A DNA stretch of 64,000 nt, taken from the NCBI GenBank assembly GCA_018907035.1, contig JACCIC010000001.1, positions 3,301,001-3,365,000 on the forward strand. The letters are read 5' to 3'. The notes under the pieces are model-generated. The model was not told the DNA's origin. It searched no databases and worked only from the letters and a program-made list of their open reading frames with translations. Origin of the DNA: Sycobia sp. Sy_11. Lineage: Eukaryota; Arthropoda; Insecta; Hymenoptera; Epichrysomallidae. The translations under genes and the position numbers were made by a program. Shown here in pieces: positions 24,402-36,971 of the stretch (within the stretch, counting starts at the first letter, position 1; each line of letters opens with the position of its first letter).

Positions 24402-24457
<56 letters not shown>
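24402..24457. repeat. (TA)n microsatellite
   Basis: A 56-bp TA array. Confidence 0.97.
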
Positions 24458-24458
<1 letters not shown>

Positions 24459-24750
24459 CGAAGCCAACACGGCGCGGCATAGCCTCTCATCACTCGCGAA
24501 TTGTTTTCTCTCTCTCTCTCTCGCGTGCGCGGCTACAGCGCGAGTTACGCGCGACGCCGCGGGGGGTGGGGAGCGGAGAGGGGGCGATGGGCATCATTTT
24601 ATTATCGCTGAGAATGGCTGAAAGATGCCGTGGCGGCGAAATCATAAAGCAAATCTCATTAGTTTGCCAATTTTTTTTTTTTTCACCGACGACCGAGCGC
24701 GGTGAATCAATCATACGGACGATGTGTATTGATACTACAACATAAACATC

Positions 24751-27600
24751 GGGATTTTTACGTAAGAATTCTTTTCACAATCATTTTTACCAAAAGAAAT
24801 TGGAAAAGTTCTGTATAGAATGACTTAATGTTTAAGCATACATCTGCATGATAATAATAACTTGAGAAAAAGAAAGAAATAAGAAAAACAGTTTCTTTCT
24901 CAAAATTAATATGCATACTATTAGATTATTCTGGCCTTCTATAAAATAATAAAGTTCTATAAAAAATAATTCTAAAAAAATAATAAATGCGATTCAAATT
25001 AATCACAATTATTTCGTTATGATTCGCTAGATTTAATATTTGAAAGAATAATCTTTCTAATACTTATAATGTAATCAAAAATCTTGTTTCTGTTCACGAA
25101 TAATAATTTTACTATATCAAAAATGATAGCTTTTCTATTGCTTAAACGGTTTTGTGTCAAGAATGTGTAAATTATCGTTGGATAGTTCTCGAATCAACTT
25201 TGAATTTACCTGGAAAAAACGTTAAAGATGTATCAATCTAGTTACTGATTCAAGCGTGATAAACCAATTGTACTTTTACTTACCAATTGTACTAAATCTT
25301 AACAAGTTAAGATTTTTTTATTCATTATTATTACTCCTCAAGATCAATAAAATCCAATATTAATCATGAAATAAATTATAAAACGATCACTAAAAAAACA
25401 ATGTAAAAAGTTCGTTGGTCACAATAATGTATGATGATAAACATGAAAGAAATCTTCGAGAAGCAATCAAATTCACATGCATAATATGTATGACTTTAAA
25501 TTATTTCGATAATTAGATTTTAATTAATAGAAACACGAACAATCAACCGTAATTTTCAATTTTATATAAACTTTTGGTTATAAAAAGTGGTATTCCTAGA
25601 ATTTTTAACTGGCATTACTATAGCCAAAATTACCTAAACTGATAAAATTAACTTTTTTATTTAATTAAAGAAGATGAAAAAGCTAGGCGTATTTTTTCTA
25701 ATTCCTATCTAGCTGGTAAATGTATTTAGGGGATAAACCAAATCTGAAGAAAGTTTTTCCAAATGAATTCCCAAAAGTTTTTCCCTTAAAATCAATAGTC
25801 AGGTATTGATTTGTATGAGTTTACAGAATATCAAGTTATCAACTTGAAAATCATTTCAATAAAATAATTGGAAATATGTTTTTTTATGAAATTCTTTCGT
25901 AAGGATTGTTACAATTTCGAAAGTATTGGTCAATAATAAATAACCGTGGCATGAAATTATATTTTTCTTCAATAAAGTGTACTATTATATTAATTGTGTG
26001 ACAGATTTTTACACAGGGAAGCAAAATTTATTTCGTATTATTATTCTGACAGGCTGATTTTACATAATAATTAATTCATTTTCAAACATTAATTCTCAAA
26101 GAAAAGCTGTATAGATAGAAAGTTGATTATACATTTGGATAATAAATTATAGGAATCTTATGAAAATCAAAAGAATTTCTATAGATAGAAGGAATAAAAA
26201 TTTAGAAATAATTTACAGTTTAATAATGATTAGATTCTATATTCTTTGTATTCTTGCATCATAAGTTGCGCCACGATATACTTGCCTTATAATTGCAAAG
26301 TGTACGAACATTGAAATACATTGTTTCATCGAGGTGGATTTGCTGGTTTAAAATTCAATAAACCATTATAATATTTTTAATAATTGCAAATAAAAATTAC
26401 GTCCTTATATTATATTACTTATATGTTTTACTCAATTATATGGATATTTAAAATACAAAAGAGACCTCCAGCTCTGTTACCTAAGCTTTGTCGTGTTCAA
26501 TAATGGATTTTAATTGAATTTTCAATTTCCAGCAAAATTATTTACTATTAATACAGTGTCAATGTAAGTAATTAAGATTCCCTACATTAATTTTACGTTA
26601 TAATGTTATTGATAGAAGAAATATGTTTAAACTTACGAATGTTTCATTTTGGTTTATATAATTATCAATTGCATTCGCACAGGTAGAATTACCATTATCT
26701 GAAATTGTATTCGTTAAGTTAAGTTATTATTAATTTAATTTATTAGTATCTGGCAATACAGATACATTACTACAGTGTGCATCTACAAACTGGGAAGTCT
26801 AATATCTATAAGATTCTGTGATAAATTATTTTCTATGTTGTGTATCGCATATGTGTCAGATTATCATAATAATAATAATAATAACAATCATTCCAAATAG
26901 ATAACAGGAAAATGTATAGGACTTTGTTCACCAATTATTATAGGATGTGGACTATTGTTAACGAGTGCTTTAAGTGAAATGCAGTGGCAACTGATTGATA
27001 GGAAACGTGAATTGATCAGGTTTTAATATAATGAACCGATGATTGACATAATTTAAAAAGTAGTTGAAATAAAATTATAAAATTTAGAAATTTTCTTTGT
27101 AAGTTTACACTAATAGCCTTTCGTCATATCACTTTGAGAGCCTTCGTCGCTGAAACCCAGTCATCGTGAAAAAATAATCATGATTGATACTGTTTTTGAG
27201 AAAAAAACATACAGTACGAGCTTTCAATGCACACGAATTATTCAAATAAAGGCATTATTCCAGGTAGTAATTTAATTAATTTAATGAACTTTTTTCAATT
27301 AATGGTCACAAGAATATTAACATTTACTACCATTACTTAATGTTTATATAATTTATACACTGAGAAGAAGCTGAGATCGGTCCATATATAAGCTACCTAC
27401 AGTAAAAAAAATTTCTTACAAATAATAATCGAAATGAGATCTTTATTTTCTTTAATCTACGCCGACACAATAAAGATTCAGCTAGTTAGATGCCTATACA
27501 ACAGTCTGTGTGTGTGTGTGTGTGTGTGTGTTTACATTAAACAGTAAAACAACAAAACTAATTCTAAATACTCTCAAGCGTCTTGAGGAATTTACTACAA
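24751..27600. other. Long AT-rich desert, no gene seen
   Basis: One of the most AT-rich parts of the window, with almost no CpG. It contains a short (ATA)n run near 26865-26882 and a (TG)n array at 27507-27531, and nothing else I can name. Open frames are very short. Confidence 0.7.
27507..27531. repeat. (TG)n microsatellite
   Basis: A 25-bp TG array near the edge of the next CpG-dense island. Confidence 0.95.
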
Positions 27601-28487
27601 ATCATCGGTATAAATCACGACCCGTGAAATCTAAGACATAACCTCTTCATCGTCCCTGTCCAACATTAATCTGTGCATACATGTATATTTTGTGTACGCA
27701 CGTGCGCGAGTGTGCACACAGACACGCGCGCTCACACCAAATATCATCATCCGCGCACCTAACGAGGCCCCATTCTTTTGCTCGATCATCATTATACCTC
27801 GCGCACAATACAGATTTTCACGGGACCTCGGTCGATGGAATCTCTCTGCCCTCCCGCCCCGTCGCCGCTCCTTCATTCTTCACCCTCTGAGACCGCGTCG
27901 CGAGTGCCGCGCTCCCGGCCTCATAAATCTGCGCGAGAGTGCAGAGCGAAGGCGGGGAATAAAATCAAAAGTAACACGCGCGCCCCCGTTCCCCTCCGCG
28001 TTATTAATTAGGTCACGTGGTGTGACGAGCGCTCGAGCTTCTTATTCCCATTGTTCATCCCCCACCCTCCGTGCCACGGGCGGACTGAAAGGAGCCATTT
28101 TTCTCGCAGGAGCCAGTCAAACGGAGCCGATAGAGAGCTTTTATACATGGACGAGGGGAAGGGAATGGCGGGGGGAAGGGGGCGTCCTCCATCCTTCATC
28201 TATTCTTCGTCGGTGCCCGCGCGTCACCTTTTTTTTGTTCTCAGTAAACTTGAGGCATTAACGCCCGTGACGACCATCCTTACCCCTTCTTTTAGCTTTT
28301 TTTTTATATATATACACGCATATATGCTGCAAAAGCCGTATCATCCGGCAAACTAATAAGGTTATAATTCACTGTCGCGTTTTCGACCGCCCCCTTCTAT
28401 ATAGTTTTCGTTTGGGAAGACCTCGCGAGAACAATTAGGAACTTTCGGATTCTCGTCCGCGGCCGCGCGCTTCACCTCAACTGGGAG

Positions 28488-28489
<2 letters not shown>

Positions 28490-28528
<39 letters not shown>
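28490..28528. repeat. (TA)n microsatellite
   Basis: A 39-bp TA array. Confidence 0.96.
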
Positions 28529-28532
<4 letters not shown>

Positions 28533-28733
28533 GAAGAAGAAAAGGGTGGGTGTGTGCGCTGTCCGGGCCGTACACAATCAAAGTCTCACTAAATCAGCCA
28601 AATATGCGCAGACACTGGGAAGACGGTGGGGGTTGAGCTCGGGGAAGCTACACGCGGCCGCAAAACCGCAGAGCACAGCCCGTCGGCCCTTATATATATT
28701 GAGGAGGGTAGGAGAATTGAATCGTAAATGGTT

Positions 28734-28735
<2 letters not shown>

Positions 28736-28778
<43 letters not shown>
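28736..28778. repeat. (CA)n microsatellite
   Basis: A CA array of about 43 bp with one ATA interruption near its start. Confidence 0.96.
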
Positions 28779-28780
<2 letters not shown>

Positions 28781-28827
28781 TATATCCTGTGATAACTTGT
28801 GTATAAAAAGGAAATTCAACCGGTGAA

Positions 28828-28831
<4 letters not shown>

Positions 28832-28883
<52 letters not shown>

Positions 28884-28886
28884 TAT
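28832..28886. repeat. (TA)n microsatellite
   Basis: A TA array of about 55 bp with a single C interruption near the right end. Confidence 0.96.
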
Positions 28887-29310
28887 GCGCCCGTAAAAGA
28901 ACTAATGGGTCGGCCCCGTGATTAAGAAGCTCTTCGGCCCAGAGTTGATTCATGACTGGCTTGGTTAGGGCGGGGGAGGGCGGACGGGTCGGTGGAGGCA
29001 GGAGAGCGCAGTTTCTGTCACGTCGCGGGTGATTAAAGTACCGAGAAAAATGGACAGATTTTCGAGGCACCTAATTATAAACGCATAAAGAGCGCCGTGC
29101 GACTAAAGAAAAAAAATGAGTAGGAGACTACTCTCCAGCCGGTCCATATATATATATATATATATTCGTATATTGTATTATCATACCATACACTTGTCTA
29201 AGAGAAAAATTCTTACGGGCGCGTATGTCGCATCAAAAACTTTAGTTCGTCTTTATTCGTAAAATGTCGCTATATACCATCCGAATTCGCTGAATAGTAA
29301 CTGCAAGTAC

Positions 29311-30724
29311 TACGTTCCAATGTTAATCGTTTTAAGAGTATTTCATTCTTGGCGTGATTCCAAGATTTTGAATCACTTACGTGAACTAAAAGCAAACGAA
29401 AAACATTTTCGAAAGTTCGTACGGACCGATGCGTTTAACAAAAAATCAATTTGGATGTATAAAACCTTAAAATTGTTTCGCCGATGTGTTTTGGCACTTT
29501 TAAATACATTAATGTTGTTGCAATAAAAAAAATCATCTATATAATGAAAACAGTACAATCAACGTTCTGTCCGTTGGTGACAAAGTAGTTGCATTTAAAT
29601 TTGCCGTTGTAAAATGCAGTCCCTTGATATTGTCAAGATGCACAATAAATGCATAAATGTTGGACGTTTACAAATTGGAAAGGTAAGTTTACGTTAAGCA
29701 GCTTCATTGGCACTAGTATATCATCCCAACGGATCGTTTGGATTCCGCCCCATTGATTATATGCATTTCCTACTTAAAAAATTGCCGTGTCCCCTTTTTT
29801 TTTTGACATATTTCCATGATGTATCTCGTGCCACTTCTTTTACGATTTTATGTTAAATTGCAAAATTTTATTCCTTTCGCAACGGATTTACGACGCTGAT
29901 ACATATTTATATATCTGTGTACATTTCTGTATATGGATCAACTCGTGTCACTGGTACTTTACCAATACCGATACCAAAACGAGATTTCGTAAAATGTTGT
30001 CTTGATCTTCTACGAGTCTTGGGATTGTCTGTCTTGTCTTAGTCTTCATATTATTTTGGTTTTGACAGAAGAAAGAAATTAAATTAACTGTTATTGCATT
30101 GGACTACTAGTTAAAAGTCAGATATGTGATTAATTTCACTTTTTGCGATAAAAAATTATAATTATAAGTTTAACAGCACGAAAAACATTACATATTATGT
30201 TGAAGGTCCAATAGAGAGATTTGAGATAGCGGGTGAGACGCTTTATTATCAAAGTACATTCAGAATTATAACTACATAATGGCTTTCTTTTCATTATGTT
30301 GTAAGTGATAGTTATTAACCGTTAATAATTGGTTCTGCATTCATCAAGTAAATTGTATTTATTTTAATAATACCTGCGGTTAATTTATAAATCAGGCACA
30401 TTAAACCGATAATTGAAGAAGCCTTTCGTGAAGACGTCTTGTTGTTGAGAGAGGTATTCGGGTAGGACAGGTATTCAGGTGTCTATTGTACGTTTCTTCC
30501 GTCCCTAACATTATCTAAAGTAGCAGATTTAGAGACGAATGTTGTTGTGACAAAGGATCGAGTTTTAGAAAAAGAATCAATAGATATATATATATATATA
30601 TGCCAACAATTCATGTCAATAATCAGAACTATTAATGTCATAATTATATGATGATGATACTAGTTTTTACATTGCAGCATATTTTTCTCCTTTCTTCTTC
30701 AACATTTTCATAGCACAGACACCT

Positions 30725-30785
<61 letters not shown>

Positions 30786-31280
30786 TAAAAAAAAAGGTTT
30801 AATAACCGACTCATAATGAATAATATCAAGACTTTCAAATTATTAAGTATTGCAAGTCATTATAACATTCGTATTATATTATAATGCTCAACAGAACCTC
30901 ACTTTCACAAAAGTCTCACTCGAGACGAGCGGGGCAATGTTAGTTTGTTCATAAAAATTTTTTAGTATACCACATACATGTCTTCTGCGCTGAAAATTAC
31001 TTACAAGGCAGAAAAAATATTCTACAATTATTTTAAATGCATTTCTATCAACGAATAGGTTGTGTATTATTATATAAGCACAACAGAATCTCGTGATAGA
31101 AATCTGCTTGTATCTAATTGCATTGCGATACATTTAAGTATGTTTTCAGAATAATCCTATTTAACGCTATTTCACATTAAGTTGGATACGTTGAACAAAT
31201 ACTACTGCAAGTGTGCTAAATCATTCATTAAAGTCTTTTTAATAGGGAGTTATGTATTTACTTTTCTTGATATGTACATA
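29311..31280. other. AT-rich stretch, no gene established
   Basis: A 68-codon plus-strand open frame at 29320-29526 and a short ATG-started frame at 29614 ending in GGAAAG/GTAAGT near 29677-29686 could suggest small exons, but neither shows a known domain. TA arrays lie at 30582-30601 and 30739-30782. Confidence 0.45.
30739..30782. repeat. (TA)n microsatellite
   Basis: A TA array of about 44 bp, preceded by TATATG variant units from 30725. Confidence 0.96.
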
Positions 31281-31669
31281 GCGAGACCTTTTCCACGCGC
31301 GTTCCTTCTCACCATTGTATTACGACAACGAAATCCAAATCAAACAATCGCGTCGCCGGGCAAATCACGTAATCCCGACAAAAGCCAAACCGGCAAGGCC
31401 CCGAGCACACGCTCGCACACGGACGCGCGTAAAATCTAATATTGGCCCAGTAAAAGAAAGCGGAGGGGAGGCTTTCTCATAATTTTTCCTGCGCATTACA
31501 GCAGCATTGGCGTCGGGCGGACTCGAGCCGCCAGCCAGTGCACACAAATGATCCCCGGGTGTAAAAATCCGATTACAAGACAGGAATCGCCGCGACTAAT
31601 TCCACCAAATTGCCGGGATCGGGCGGACGACCCCCGGGTGCGTCTTTAGGTACTCGCCGTACGCGTACA

Positions 31670-31694
31670 CACGCGCGCGCGCGCGCACACACAC
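31670..31694. repeat. Alternating CG/CA tract (Z-DNA-prone)
   Basis: A run of CG dinucleotides passes directly into CA dinucleotides, giving about 25 bp of strict purine-pyrimidine alternation, the known requirement for easy Z-DNA formation. Confidence 0.85.
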
Positions 31695-31854
31695 ACGCAG
31701 GCACGCTCACAGGCACGCACATCCCCGACACCCAGTCGAGTTTAGACAGCGGGTTGCTAGAATCAACCGCAGCGAAAATCTCGCCCCTTCTCTCTCTCTT
31801 TCTCTCACTAGCACGCCAAGAGATTCGAAAACCGAGTTGCTCCACGTGCCCTTT

Positions 31855-31859
<5 letters not shown>

Positions 31860-31903
<44 letters not shown>
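31860..31903. repeat. (TA)n microsatellite
   Basis: A 44-bp TA array. Confidence 0.97.
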
Positions 31904-31909
<6 letters not shown>

Positions 31910-32045
31910 TAATTCGTCCCGCTCGTTTTTCGGCGGCACAGAAGGCATGAAAATAATAATAAATATATCTATATATGTGAGCGAGTTTTGATGAACTGCA
32001 TCGCTGTGCGGCGTGCGTGGCGTTAACCGACGGGGAGGGTTCGTA

Positions 32046-32065
32046 AGCGCGCGCGCGCGCGCGCG
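32046..32065. repeat. (GC)10 run
   Basis: Twenty bases of pure GC alternation, the longest such run I noticed in the window. CpG runs are normally lost by mutation in methylated germ lines, so this argues for an unmethylated region. Confidence 0.93.
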
Positions 32066-32145
32066 AGATTCGTCGCGGTTTCGCGTATAATGTGATAGGG
32101 GGAATGGGGTTGGGGAGGGGGGGATCGGAGATCGCTTTTAAACGA

Positions 32146-32147
<2 letters not shown>

Positions 32148-32230
<83 letters not shown>
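32148..32230. repeat. (TA)n microsatellite with TG interruptions
   Basis: A TA array of about 83 bp interrupted by TG units at a few positions. Confidence 0.96.
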
Positions 32231-32381
32231 CCTACACGAGCGATCGGTGCAGCTCCAATCCCCCTGGCCCCGTCGCACCCTTGTTCGACGATATAATGGA
32301 GTCGCGCGCGTGTTTTCATTGTTTATTACAGGGCTCCTCGCAATATGCACTTTAAAAGCATATATCGCGTCGGAAGCGGCT

Positions 32382-32382
<1 letters not shown>

Positions 32383-32461
<79 letters not shown>
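32383..32461. repeat. (TA)n microsatellite with a phase shift
   Basis: About 79 bp of TA with a phase change (ATAATA) near 32422. This suggests fusion of two arrays or a one-base slip. Confidence 0.96.
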
Positions 32462-32464
<3 letters not shown>

Positions 32465-32760
32465 CGGAGCGACGACAAATTCGACACGAGGGTCGTGGGC
32501 TCCGACAGTGCAGAGACGAGCGCGAAACAGGGAAGGAGACTTTTACTTTGACGGTGCGCGACGCGCGCCTGTCCAGCCGCTTTGTTGTGCCTCGGGGTGC
32601 ATGTATATAATGCACGTGTATATTTATTTGTGTATTCGTGTGTCCCTATATGACTCTCTCTCTCTCACTCTCTCACTCTCTGTTTCTCCCTTTCTGCCTG
32701 TGTGCGTGTGCGCTCGCCTGCTTATTATGCGTTAGCGTCCTATGCGACAGTTTTTACTTT

Positions 32761-34560
32761 TCGATTTTCTATTATAGTATATCTGACAAACTTTGAAGCG
32801 AGGCTGTTTGGTAATTTTAGACCAGTAGCTGTTTCAACGTTTATATTCAAGTATTGATATTCAACTGAGATTGTTTTCAAAAAATTAAAACATTTCTTAA
32901 AGTATTTTAATCCACAAAAATCTCAGAAATAAAAATATTTAAAAAGAAATCGAAAACGAAAAAAAAAACCCCTTTCATATCGAGAAAAATTGTTTCAAAT
33001 AAATTAAAGTCTTTTAAAATCTTTTCTGATCATTAAAAATGCAGAATATTTATCAGAAAACATTACAGATTTTAAATGAATAGCAATATATTTTCAAGAA
33101 TTTAAAATTATTATGAAAAAAGTAATACATGTAAGAAGTTGAAATTATCTGAAATCGATCAAAACAATTTAGGTAAACTCAAGTACGTTTTTCAAATTTC
33201 TTAAAATCACGAGTATTTAGAAATGATTGTAAACTGTAATATATATATATATATATATGATGTAGATAGCCCGACGTACAGAGCAGTTCCGATGAGAGAA
33301 AGAAAAACCGCGCGTGACTGGCATAACCGTGAATTAATTGAAAATTCGAGGACGAGGATTATTGATTTTGGGTGGCATTTGCCAGGAGGCGTGAAAATTT
33401 TTAGTTTTCATTGTATAATAGTCGATTGATTCGCAACGGCAAATCCCTCAGAATATTCTTGAATCTATATAATATAGAGATCATAGTATTATTAATTAGA
33501 TCATAATGAAATGCGTGCCAAACAAAATATGCGACACGGAGCTCTGTAAATATTTCAACTTGTATCTAAAAATTATCGAACGTTAAATAACTGGTTTCGC
33601 CGAATTTTAAATGTGGATTTCTGAAAATTAACTGCATGATTTTTCTAAAATAATTCCCTCAGAATTCTTCAAGACCATTCTTCGTATACTTAACACGCTG
33701 AAATTTTCCGTAATTTAGCTTCCCGTGAGAATTATAGTAAACCTCGTGTATTACATCCACAACCCGTTCAGTTAAATTCTGTAAAAAGATCTAACGATAT
33801 ATAAAGGAATCTAATTTTTTTCTCGAAAATGTTTTATAATCGACATTATGTTTCCAAAATTTAAGACACAATTATAGAAAGAAACTAGGCCTAAACCATT
33901 TTTTTTAATGCCGAAAACTGTGTGTCTTCATGAAGTTGTAACGTCATAGCGACGGGAAAAAATAGAAGAAATTTCTGGATTCTTTTAGCTCAATAGACTA
34001 GAGAAATTACGTAGAAGTTAATTATTGCTACTATGGAAAATTCTTAGAAAAAAAAAATATATATATATATATTTTCATTATTTCTGCGTATCTGTATCCC
34101 CTAACAAGGGAGGTATTTGTAGACCAAATCTCATTGCTGACGCCTTCTATCTTTTGATATATCAATTAATTAAACAAGAGAAAATTTTTTGCTCGATTCT
34201 TTCTTCGGCAATATCGATATGGACGCCATGGATATGATCTACACACTATAGGAGCCACATAGGATAAATTGTGAACGCTTTCCTCGAATTCTCAACATAC
34301 GAAAATCTATACTGTTCGGAATTTCGACGAATTATAGCTATAATTGTTTACCTGTCTTTCTATATGGGTAGCTCGGTATCGAGCGATACTTATAAAATCT
34401 ATATTAATTACAGCCCCCGTTACATTTCAAGCGTTGTCGAACTTTTATCGCCCCCCCCTACCACCACACCACGTTGTATACAAGAATATATGTACACACA
34501 TACGTATACAGTATAGCAAATTACAAATTAAAGGGTTACGCTGCCTATATATAGAGTCCA
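32761..34560. other. AT-rich stretch, no gene seen
   Basis: AT-rich DNA with a short TA array at 33239-33258. Open frames of 68-81 codons are short and show no recognisable domain. Confidence 0.6.
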
Positions 34561-34876
34561 TCGGCGGTCTTGTTGTGTCCACTGAATAATGAAGGAGAGG
34601 GAAACGGATTAAACCCGTCTTTAGCGTGCACGCATACAGCGGGCGGCATAAATAAATAGGCCTTCAATTATAAATGAATTCCAATAGCTTGGCAAAGTTT
34701 CGTTTTCGTTACCCTTAGCAGTGCGCCGTAAGCATGTAATTGAGTGTATATAATGCTTGAAATTCTAATGGTATACTCTAAAGCGTCATAATATGATAAA
34801 ATATTTAAAGGGAGACGGCATTTAATGCGTAAAGAAGTTGCCTTTTGAATAGATTTATGCAAATCTGTTGTTACAA

Positions 34877-34879
<3 letters not shown>

Positions 34880-34939
<60 letters not shown>
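34880..34939. repeat. (TA)n microsatellite
   Basis: An uninterrupted 60-bp TA array. Confidence 0.97.
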
Positions 34940-34940
<1 letters not shown>

Positions 34941-35199
34941 CATTGTTATATCCATATTGGAAATAATGAAATTTTTATCTGAAAAAAAGGATGACGTTCT
35001 TGTACACTATAAATTTCAATCAATATGGAAACTACTATATCCGCTTTCGAGGCACTGATTGTACTTGTGTAATGGCGCCAAATAATACATTTGATTCCGG
35101 TGTTTTTCCCCTACTCTGAATTTACTTGGTGATACATATACTCGAACACTTGGCCATCGCACTATACACCGGCATACAGCTAAATACGCATTGTAAAAT

Positions 35200-35870
35200 C
35201 TAAAACTCGAAGCGGTCAAAGTGGCAAAATCCAACTTCACAAGCACTCTTGAAAAATCCGGCGTAAAGCTGCGTTTTACGGCGCCGACGGCGTGCGATCG
35301 GCGCGACTCGGGCGCAGCCAGCAGCGCGCCGCGGGTGTAAATTGGCGTTTCGTCCACGTAGCGCGTGTGTCGTACAGGATCGTTGAATTCAATCGAGGAA
35401 AGGGCTAATTTAATCCGCCGGTTGAAATTACAGAAATCCAAGAATGTGCATTATTATCGCGACTAATGTAAAATATTCGAGCGGAATGAACTACAGGATA
35501 TCGTGTTCTCGAACGATTCGACTACTTCCGAGTACCGGACTCCGAAGCGGTTCCCGGTAAAAATTAAAGGCAATGAACCGCTGCGGGGAAAGCCCGTTTC
35601 ACGAATGGAAAATGGCCAAAATGTAGCCCCGGAAGCGGTGGCGGTCGCGCGCAGCATCGGTCGCGCTGAAAATTATTTCCTTCTCCCGCGGCTTGCGCTC
35701 GTAACGAGCGCGAAATTACGAAATATACGTTATAGAGCCGACAGGGACTTTTCGATCGGAAGGCGGGTAGATTCAATTGGACGGTCGGGACCCGCACGGC
35801 AAGCACGGTACGTAATGGCGCCGCTATACTATACACATCATATTAGTGCTTGCACTATGGTAACTGTATA
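35200..35870. promoter_or_regulatory. Repeat-free CpG-dense core, candidate conserved non-coding element
   Basis: About 670 bp of balanced, CpG-dense unique sequence with no simple repeats, between a TA array and a poly-A run. It contains blocks such as GGCGCCGACGGCG near 35280. There is no splice-bounded coding frame that I can support. An enhancer or CpG-island promoter role is inference from composition alone. Confidence 0.25.
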
Positions 35871-35916
35871 AAACGGCAATAACGCGGTGGCAAAAAACAA
35901 TTTTGGATTATTAGGC

Positions 35917-35939
35917 AAAAAAAAAAAAAAAAAAAAAAA
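35917..35939. repeat. Poly-A run
   Basis: Twenty-three consecutive A residues. It could be a mononucleotide microsatellite or the tail of an old retroposed sequence; I see no recognisable retroposed body upstream. Confidence 0.9.
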
Positions 35940-36328
35940 CAATCGAAAATAATAAAGAAAGAAGGATTAATATATGCATCCAATAAAGTATTACTTAACG
36001 CCGCCTATAGCGCTAAAATATATGCGCGTGGTAATTTTTTCGCTTCGCATACCACCCCCATCTCCCGCCGACCCTCCCTCGAATCCCCTAGCGTTACTTT
36101 ACAGTAATTGCGCGTTTTCGAAAGCGCCTTTCGCACACGGCTCGCGAGGATGACTTATCTTATCTCGTATTTCAGCAAATTAAACTGACTGCAATTTCTG
36201 GCGGCCGCGACGGCGCGATGCAGGGCTTATACATCCTTACACATGTATGCGCGAATGGGAGGATTGTAAATAACATTCTCCACGCTTGTAAGTTATTGTA
36301 GCACGAGTAGAATAAATTACCTTTGCCC

Positions 36329-36331
<3 letters not shown>

Positions 36332-36366
<35 letters not shown>

Positions 36367-36526
36367 CCCCTCGTTCAGGCAACGTATCATTTTCGTCGCA
36401 AAATCTTCAACTTCATCGTTGAAATAATTTTAAATTCAAAAAACTTCCGTAAAATGGTGCTTAGGCCATAAAGTTCTGGGTAAAACATCATAAAAACCAA
36501 AGGCGCGAAATGTCTAGCGCGAGGGA

Positions 36527-36558
<32 letters not shown>

Positions 36559-36755
36559 TTCCTCTCTCTTTCCTCTCTCACTCCGCGCACCCTCAGACAC
36601 ATACAGACTCTCTCTCTCTCTCTCTCTTTTTCTCTCCGTAGCATCTCTCTCGCTTACCCTCACACACACAGTCTCTCCCTCTCTCTCGATCTATTTCTCT
36701 CTCTCCTTCTCTCTCTCTCCCTCTCCCTCTCCCTCTCCCTCTCTCTCTTTCTCTT
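36332..36755. repeat. Cluster of (CT)n and (CCCTCT)n tracts
   Basis: A block of about 420 bp with several pyrimidine tracts all on the plus strand: 36332-36363, 36531-36558, 36609-36628 and a hexanucleotide CTCTCC array at about 36713-36744. Long pyrimidine strands with mirror symmetry can form triplex H-DNA. Confidence 0.93.
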
Positions 36756-36919
36756 TAACTGTCTATACGGGATGTATATAAATGGTTTATACAGGGCTAA
36801 TGGTTGTACAAACGTTCCTTCGCGCAACGAAAATAAACGCTTCAAGTGAATTTGAGCTCTGAATAGCGGTTCTTCGTGATAATTTGCAAGCTCTCCTCTT
36901 CCGAAAAATGTCTAGTACC

Positions 36920-36920
<1 letters not shown>

Positions 36921-36968
<48 letters not shown>
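36921..36968. repeat. (GA)n microsatellite
   Basis: A GA array of about 48 bp, in opposite orientation to the CT cluster upstream. Confidence 0.96.

Positions 36969-36970
<2 letters not shown>

Positions 36971-36971
<1 letters not shown>

Larger units (their letters stand above)
23351..24750. other. CpG-dense, microsatellite-rich island 5
   Basis: Begins with CpG-rich, repeat-free sequence (23390-23700) containing an octamer-like ATGCAAAC at 23665-23672. It continues with two TA arrays and a G-rich CpG block (24530-24600). The 110-codon plus-strand frame at 23350-23682 is not repeat-driven but has no recognisable domain, and I treat it as non-coding. A perfect octamer ATGCAAAT followed by TAG lies at 23988-23995. 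Confidence 0.45.
27601..29310. other. CpG-dense, microsatellite-rich island 6
   Basis: CpG-rich unique sequence fills 27690-28270, with a GCCATTTTT Pho-like word near 28094, followed by TA, CA and TA arrays. The 189-codon plus-strand frame at 27692-28261 is the longest one not driven by repeats. Its Arg/Pro/Ser-rich translation has no domain, and overlapping open frames in two other frames suggest general stop depletion from GC richness rather than coding. Confidence 0.45.
31281..32760. other. CpG-dense, microsatellite-rich island 7
   Basis: Contains CpG-dense unique sequence (31290-31440, 31500-31760, 32460-32600), a CG/CA alternating tract near 31670-31694, a (GC)10 run at 32046-32065 and three TA arrays. 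The 181-codon plus-strand frame is built on two TA arrays and is not a gene. Confidence 0.5.
34561..36970. other. CpG-dense island 8 with a long repeat-free core
   Basis: The flanks hold a 60-bp TA array and many CT/GA tracts. The core at about 35200-35870 is CpG-dense and free of microsatellites, which is unusual for this window and makes it a good candidate for a constrained regulatory element. Open frames of 141 codons (minus, 35016-35441) and 122 codons (plus, 35503-35871) cross the core but have no recognisable domain. A 23-base A run lies at 35917-35939. Confidence 0.5.

Noticed and set aside
27692..28261. 189-codon plus-strand open frame
   Set aside because: Not repeat-driven, but Arg/Pro/Ser-rich in CpG-dense DNA with other frames also open across it and no recognisable domain. 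Best explained by stop depletion in GC-rich sequence.
29614..29686. Short ATG-started frame ending at a GTAAGT donor-like site
   Set aside because: Only about 24 codons with no recognisable peptide and no partner exon. Donor-like words are common by chance.
31500..31560. Possible tRNA T-arm near GGACTCGAGCC
   Set aside because: The word is a GC-rich palindromic stretch. No D-arm, anticodon arm or acceptor stem can be placed around it.
32190..32735. 181-codon plus-strand open frame
   Set aside because: Built on two TA arrays (Tyr-Ile runs) and a CT strip.
35917..35939. Poly-A run as the tail of a processed pseudogene
   Set aside because: No recognisable coding or SINE-like body precedes it and no flanking target-site duplication is evident.
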